Assembly (NCBI GenBank): GCA_037179385.1
Contig: CM074193.1
Coordinates: 43,408,082 to 43,472,081, forward strand
Origin: Holothuria scabra
Lineage: Eukaryota > Echinodermata > Holothuroidea > Aspidochirotida > Holothuriidae
DNA: 64,000 bases
Direction of reading: 5' to 3'
The translations under genes were made by a program, and so were the position numbers. Of the stretch, positions 59,825 through 64,000 are shown in pieces. The notes under the pieces were generated by a model that was not told the DNA's origin, did no database searches, and saw only the letters and a program-made list of their open reading frames with translations. The first letter of the stretch is position 1. Each line of letters opens with the position of its first letter.

Positions 59825-61013
59825 ATGTCGAATTTTTCATGGACTGGATTATTCTTATTTACGTTTTGGAAACTGCTCAAATTCTCGTATTCTAGTGAAA
59901 TAGCAGTGGACCCGCAGGACATCGTTGTTAATGTAAACCAAAATGCTTTTCTAAATTGTGTTATCTCAAGCAATAAAAATACAGATGATTTTAAAGCATA
60001 TTGGTTTAAAAGTGAGAATACAACAGCTCCTGGCTCTTTTTTAACATACAACCGAAATACATATCATCCATCACTTCGGGGTACAGTCACAGTGCCAGGA
60101 ACCGGTTATCATTACTCTTTGGAAATAATAGATACAGATATATTGGACAGAGGCTACTACTACTGTGGTGTTTTTGATCGAGGGGAAATCGTATACTCCA
60201 GAAGAGCACGATTGGACATTCATGATCCAAGCATTGTTCTTTCTTGTAGCTTTGAACCTAGTAATCGCTCTCTCGATGTTGGCGACAGGATTACAATTAA
60301 ATGCCTACCTTTCAATGCCACCTCTACTAACCAGTCCTTAGCAATGTGGGAAGGACAAAACGGTGACAGGATACCACATTCCACTATTACCCATGGAAGG
60401 GATGGATTAATTTCTTACCCTCTTCAATTAGAAAAAGAAGATCGGAATAAACCGTACACCTGCACACCGTCGGAGAAATATCCCGATGTGAACAATTGTA
60501 CTGTATTTCCTCTGTTACATCCCACGATAAGTCTAACACCGAGAAAGGCTATAGCTGAACTGGGAGGAACAGTGAGATTTACGTGTGAAATTAACGGCAG
60601 CCTATCTTTTAATCAGTTCATGTGGGTACTCAACTTTGAAAAGAGAGGCATCTTAAATTTGACAGAAAGCAGTGGACGAAATATCGTTTCATCAAACGGT
60701 GTTTTGGGAAGATTATCTATCACAAATGTCACAAATTTTGAAAACAATACCTTAGTGAGGTGTCAAGCTACAAACTCTTTTGGAGAAGAACTACATGAGC
60801 AAGCCTCTGTGTTTGTGGAGACAGGAACCAATGACGCCACGACAACAACCTCTTCAAACCTTGGTATATCTTTTGCTTCACCATATGTTCCATCTCAAAA
60901 ATCATTGATCTTTGATGATGATGTACTGGATCTTAGAACAATTAGTCAAATTTTTACAACAGGAAACATCCGGGAAGATGGAGATTCATCGGTTATGGCA
61001 ACAGGGCCAACAG
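59825..61013 (+). CDS. Gene C exon 1: signal peptide and three Ig domains (join to 63350-63969)
   Basis: First coding exon of an Ig-type membrane receptor; with exon 2 it gives 602 residues. The ATG at 59825 starts a signal peptide (residues 1 to about 24, core TGLFLFTFW). Ig1 has Cys45, Trp60 and DRGYYYC ending at Cys114, V-type spacing. Ig2 has Cys160, Trp175 and YTC at Cys213, with an extra Cys pair 141/225. Ig3 has Cys254, Trp267 and Cys313 with ATNSFGEE, I-set-like. A Thr/Ser-rich stalk (about 332-396) follows. There are nine N-glycosylation sequons (Asn65, 147, 164, 169, 224, 257, 278, 301, 307). The exon ends at CAG|GTAAAAT in phase 1. Reading through would stop at 61031-61033 and give a short secreted form. 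All three Ig domains and the leader share one exon, which is unusual. Ligand unknown; adhesion or immune recognition is inferred. Confidence 0.85.
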
Positions 61014-61249
61014 GTAAAATAACAATGACATAAAAGTGAAACTTGAACGGTTTCGTCTTAACTTTTAACTACTCATAAATTTTGAAAATCCGTACATCAT
61101 ATGGGTGATTTCTGTCTATCACACAACGCTAAAACAATTATGCAGGGAACACCTACTATCGTAAATTTATCCGTTAAGACTGAAGAGCCCAGTGGAAAAA
61201 ATGCATGAATAGCCTTGAACTGAAGGGGAAATAAGAAATTATGTGCCTT

Positions 61250-61809
61250 TTGTTTTTCGTTTTTCGTATTAGCAGTTTGACCTGTCGCCTAGCAGGTCGA
61301 AGCTTCTTCGAAGCGAATATAGTTATATATGGGATTAATTTTTCAAAGTAGGGTAATACCATTTTACGTTTTGCAAGTCATGGTTTGCTTTTATATCTGA
61401 AAATTCAAAGAATCAAACATTTACATGCGGTTTTATGTATCCCGAGCAGACTTTGTATGAAAACATGCCCTTGAGTTTTAAAGGTCCAATTTTCTCATCC
61501 CAAACAGTACCAATCCTCCCAACCTTCATAATTAAGCCACTCCAATAATTGTCTGAAATTCACCCTCATTCAGACACAATCTCATTTTATTGCTTCGGGA
61601 TGAGTATAGGAAGCTCAAAGTATATTATTAAAACACTCTCAGAACAGTTCCTGTTGTGAAATATAAGCTTTGGTACTCTGCAGTGTTTGAATTAGCAGTC
61701 ACTCAAAAAGCTGAGCCAATTGAAAGGATCTGTTACCCTATACTAGAAGTGTGGTTTGGGGTGAAAGGATTGTCCCTTTAAGAGGTCAAGTCTTCCCGCC
61801 TACCGGTAT

Positions 61810-61840
<31 letters not shown>

Positions 61841-62912
61841 CATGCTATATTTTGCCTTGATCACAGTTTGAGAAGACTTGACCTTTAGGAGAAGGAAAAA
61901 AAAAAAAAAAACATTTCGCCTATTCTGTTTACAAAATGTTTCATATGGAAAAGCGTAACTCAATATGTTAGTCCGATTTACCACACAAAATGCACACAAT
62001 AACTTCAGTTCTAACCAAAATACACACATGGATGCTAAATAACTAACGAGCATGAATGCTTAGTGGGTTTAGGGTCAGAATTCGATTTTATCCTAATCAT
62101 ACACTGTTAATAATTCGGTACATTAACAGAACAACAAAACAAAGAGATAAACACGGATTATAGAAAAAAATGTAGATACTTATTACGAGATCATTTTTGT
62201 AATCATTATGTTTGATGCTTGTCTTTACGCTTTGTTGTGTGAAATTTTCAGCGAATTTTGAGCCTTTTCCTTACCGGTAAGTGTAGTCCATAATATTACC
62301 CCAATTCCTAAATAAACGCCGTACCCCTAAAACTACTCTAGCCAATAAAACTATAACCTTCCATCACGTTGTGTATCTAACATTCTGTCACAATGTTGTA
62401 GTGTAATTTTGTAACATTTATACGGCAATTTTGGTTTCCCCTCTCTTTTCTCTTTCCTGAGGTCATTTTGGTTTTTCGTTTTTCGTATTAGCAGTTTGAC
62501 CTGTCGCCTAGCAGGTCGAAGCTTCTTCGAAGCGAATATAGTTTTATAGCTTATGGGATTAATTTTCAAAGTAGGGTAATACCATTTAACGTTGTGCAAG
62601 TCATGGTTTGCTTTTATTTCTGAAAATTCAAAGAATCAAACATTTACATGCGGTTTTATGTATCCCGAGCAGACTTTGTATGAAAACACGCCCAGCGAAT
62701 TTTGAGCCTTTTCCTAAAGTGTAGTCCATAATATTACCCCAATTCCTAAATTAACGTCGCACCCCTAAAACTACTCTAGCCAATAAAACTATAACCTTCC
62801 ATCACGTTGTGTATCTAACATTGTGTCACAATGTCGTAGTGTAATTTTGTAACATTTTTACGGCAATTTTGGTTTCCCCTCTCTTTTCTTTTTCTTGAGG
62901 TCATTTTGGTAA
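61250..62912 (+). repeat. Y-X-Y duplication within gene C intron
   Basis: Block X (about 61250-61475, containing GACCTGTCGCCTAGCAGGTC and GAAGCTTCTTCGAAGC) recurs at about 62471-62693. Block Y (about 62252-62471, starting GCGAATTTTGAGCCTTTTCC) recurs at 62694-62912. The order is X ... Y X' Y'. Gene B has a single diverged Y-like block near 32110-32330. Confidence 0.75.
61478..61781. mobile_element. TTAA-flanked MITE, copy 2, inside gene C intron
   Basis: Bounded by TTAA at 61478-61481 and 61778-61781, ends AGGTCCAATTTTCTCATCCC and, reversed, AGGGACAATCCTTTCACCCC. Gene B lacks it: its intron reads GAGTTTTCAGAGGTCAAGC where gene C reads GAGTT, the MITE, then GAGGTCAAG. That is an empty site and dates the insertion after the B/C split. 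Confidence 0.75.
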
Positions 62913-63349
62913 ACTTGTCATTTAGTACACCTCAGAGGGTAGAAAAATGGTGAAAAAACGTCTTTTGCTAAGAACGGGGAGGGGGGTGATGAAACATCAA
63001 TTAATCCATCCAAACATGTCAAGACGTCCAAAATATGAAAGACCACTACTTTCCAGAGATAATACTTTTCAAATTTTTTTTTTTTTTTTTTTTTTTTGCT
63101 TTTTAACTAGAAAATAAAACGATGGTCAGATTGATAAGTTAAGGACTAAGAATTCAGTTAAAATTCTACTTTTTTCAAATAAGAACAGGAAACAAATTTT
63201 CAGATTCCTTTCACGAAAAGGCGGCAATGAACCAGTTAGGCGGAGAAGTTTCAAAATTTATAAAGTCGAGAAAATTCTTCCAACTGTTGATCATTGAAAG
63301 TTTGGTGTATTTTAACTAAGTTAACCATTTGTTCCTTTCATTCCTACAG

Positions 63350-63969
63350 ACCTAACACCTGTGATTGTAATTCCTGTTGTTGCCTTCATCACCCTTAGCC
63401 TCGTTGTTCTACTCCTATGGCAGAAAAAATACAGAGCTGAACGGAAACACCATTGTCCACCTTCACCAAACCTACCAAATACCATTAACACCATCTCAGT
63501 AAATGAGAAAACATCGACTGCACCAGATCCAGTGATATCACATTTTTATCACTCCTACGACGATTCGTATGATTCTGTACCACACAAATCTAAGGACATA
63601 ACATCAGATACCGTAGTGATGAATTCGTTAAAAGATTTTCCGCAACGAACATCTGATAGCCAACGAAAATGTGGAAACAAGGAAATACTGACTGCACCAG
63701 ATCCAGTGGAATCACATTTTTATCACGACTACGACGATTCGTATGACTCTTTACCACAGAAATCTAAGATCTTAACAGCAGATACCGTGGAGATGAATTC
63801 GTCTCCAAAATATCGACAAAGCACATCTGCTATCCAACTCAAGGATGGAAATGATGCGGATGCATATGCAACATTGGAAGACGAACCTGCTTACACCGAA
63901 GCAGATGCGCATCGTTCGTCTCACAGTGGTAGCAAACGGGTTGATGAGTACTTCTCTGCCATTTTGTAA
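63350..63969 (+). CDS. Gene C exon 2: TM helix and Tyr-rich cytoplasmic tail
   Basis: Enters after the acceptor AG at 63348-63349; the split codon G|AC gives Asp397, then Leu-Thr-Pro and a helix (VIVIPVVAFITLSLVVLLLW, 401-420) with a basic stop (QKKYRAERKHH). The cytoplasmic tail (421-602) contains two copies of a 58-residue unit: clusters Tyr463/466/470 and Tyr521/524/528 in FYHSYDDSYDSV and FYHDYDDSYDSL, then TSDTVVMNS or TADTVEMNS. Near the end come DAYATL (Tyr569), EPAYTE (Tyr578) and EYFSAIL (Tyr597). Tyr569 has the +3 Leu of an ITIM but Asp at -2, so it fits YxxL sorting or SH2 motifs better than a strict ITIM. Stop 63967-63969. Same length as the gene B exon. Role in phosphotyrosine signalling is inferred from motifs. 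Confidence 0.85.
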
Positions 63970-64000
63970 GGGAAACAATATAATTATGAAGGAAACAACT

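Larger units (their letters stand above)
61014..63349 (+). other. Gene C intron (phase 1)
   Basis: Starts GTAAAAT and ends TTCCTTTCATTCCTACAG. It is homologous to the gene B intron but carries a MITE at 61478-61781, long T and A runs (61809-61839, 61895-61910), and an internal duplication. No further exon was recognised. Confidence 0.8.

Noticed and set aside
61425..62670. Repeated frame TCGFMYPEQTLYEN in the gene C intron as an exon
   Set aside because: No acceptor or donor flanks either copy; resemblance to 30790 is explained by intron homology.
1..64000. tRNA, rRNA, snRNA or CRISPR features
   Set aside because: None recognised by eye on either strand; a covariance-model search could still find small RNA genes.

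Overview
This is AT-rich animal nuclear DNA, not bacterial: genes are split by GT-AG introns, most of the window is decayed transposons and simple repeats, and the retroelements belong to animal-type families (Penelope-like with a GIY-YIG domain, an L1/Tx1-like LINE, hAT-like TIR elements). The overall look (Ig-type receptors, TAGGCCTA-rich text, families of short TIR elements) suggests a marine invertebrate, plausibly an echinoderm or related deuterostome. That placement is a guess from texture and was not tested.

The genes of interest are a plus-strand family of immunoglobulin-type single-pass receptors. Gene C (59825-63969) is complete: exon 1 holds a signal peptide and three Ig domains, and exon 2 holds a transmembrane helix and a tyrosine-rich tail built on a tandem 58-residue repeat (602 residues in all). 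Gene B has a paralogous terminal exon of identical length (32785-33404) and a homologous preceding intron, but no Ig exon is visible upstream of it. Gene A has a more divergent terminal exon (3413-3819). All three terminal exons enter in phase 1 and begin with Asp-Leu at the junction, so they are splice-compatible. The tails carry SH2-type tyrosine motifs that differ between paralogs: ITIM-like in B, YxxM plus ITSM-like in A, YATL in C. A possible Cys-rich phase 1-1 exon lies at 30198-30359.

Layout. 1-2.5 kb: Penelope-like and LINE fragments, a (TA)n tract and a 29-bp-arm palindrome. 3.4-3.8 kb: gene A last exon. 3.8-7.9 kb: no gene seen. 7.94-11.75 kb: dead L1/Tx1-like LINE. 11.75-15.1 kb: repeat field interrupted by a hairpin-ended element. 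15.6-18.3 kb: hAT-like element with a perfect 8-bp duplication. 20.8-26.9 kb: giant inverted repeat (arms about 2.5 and 2.9 kb) whose unit recurs at 43.4-45.5 kb and carries nuclear-receptor DR1-like arrays. 27.1-30.1 kb: a repeat duplicated at 42.1-46.2 kb. 30.2-33.4 kb: gene B region. 33.8-38.9 kb: three hAT-like elements, one nested in another. 46.2-46.7 kb: (CAGT)n tract. 47.15-51.53 kb: a fifth hAT-like element with GTAC-rich arrays. 52-54.5 kb: decayed minus-strand multicopy-type ORFs. 54.5-56.8 kb: tandem-repeat element ending in a hairpin. 58.0-58.3 and 61.5-61.8 kb: two copies of a TTAA-flanked MITE. 59.8-64 kb: gene C.

The only intact protein-coding gene seen is gene C. Everything mobile looks non-autonomous or broken. 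Assignments rest on reading alone; no similarity search was run.
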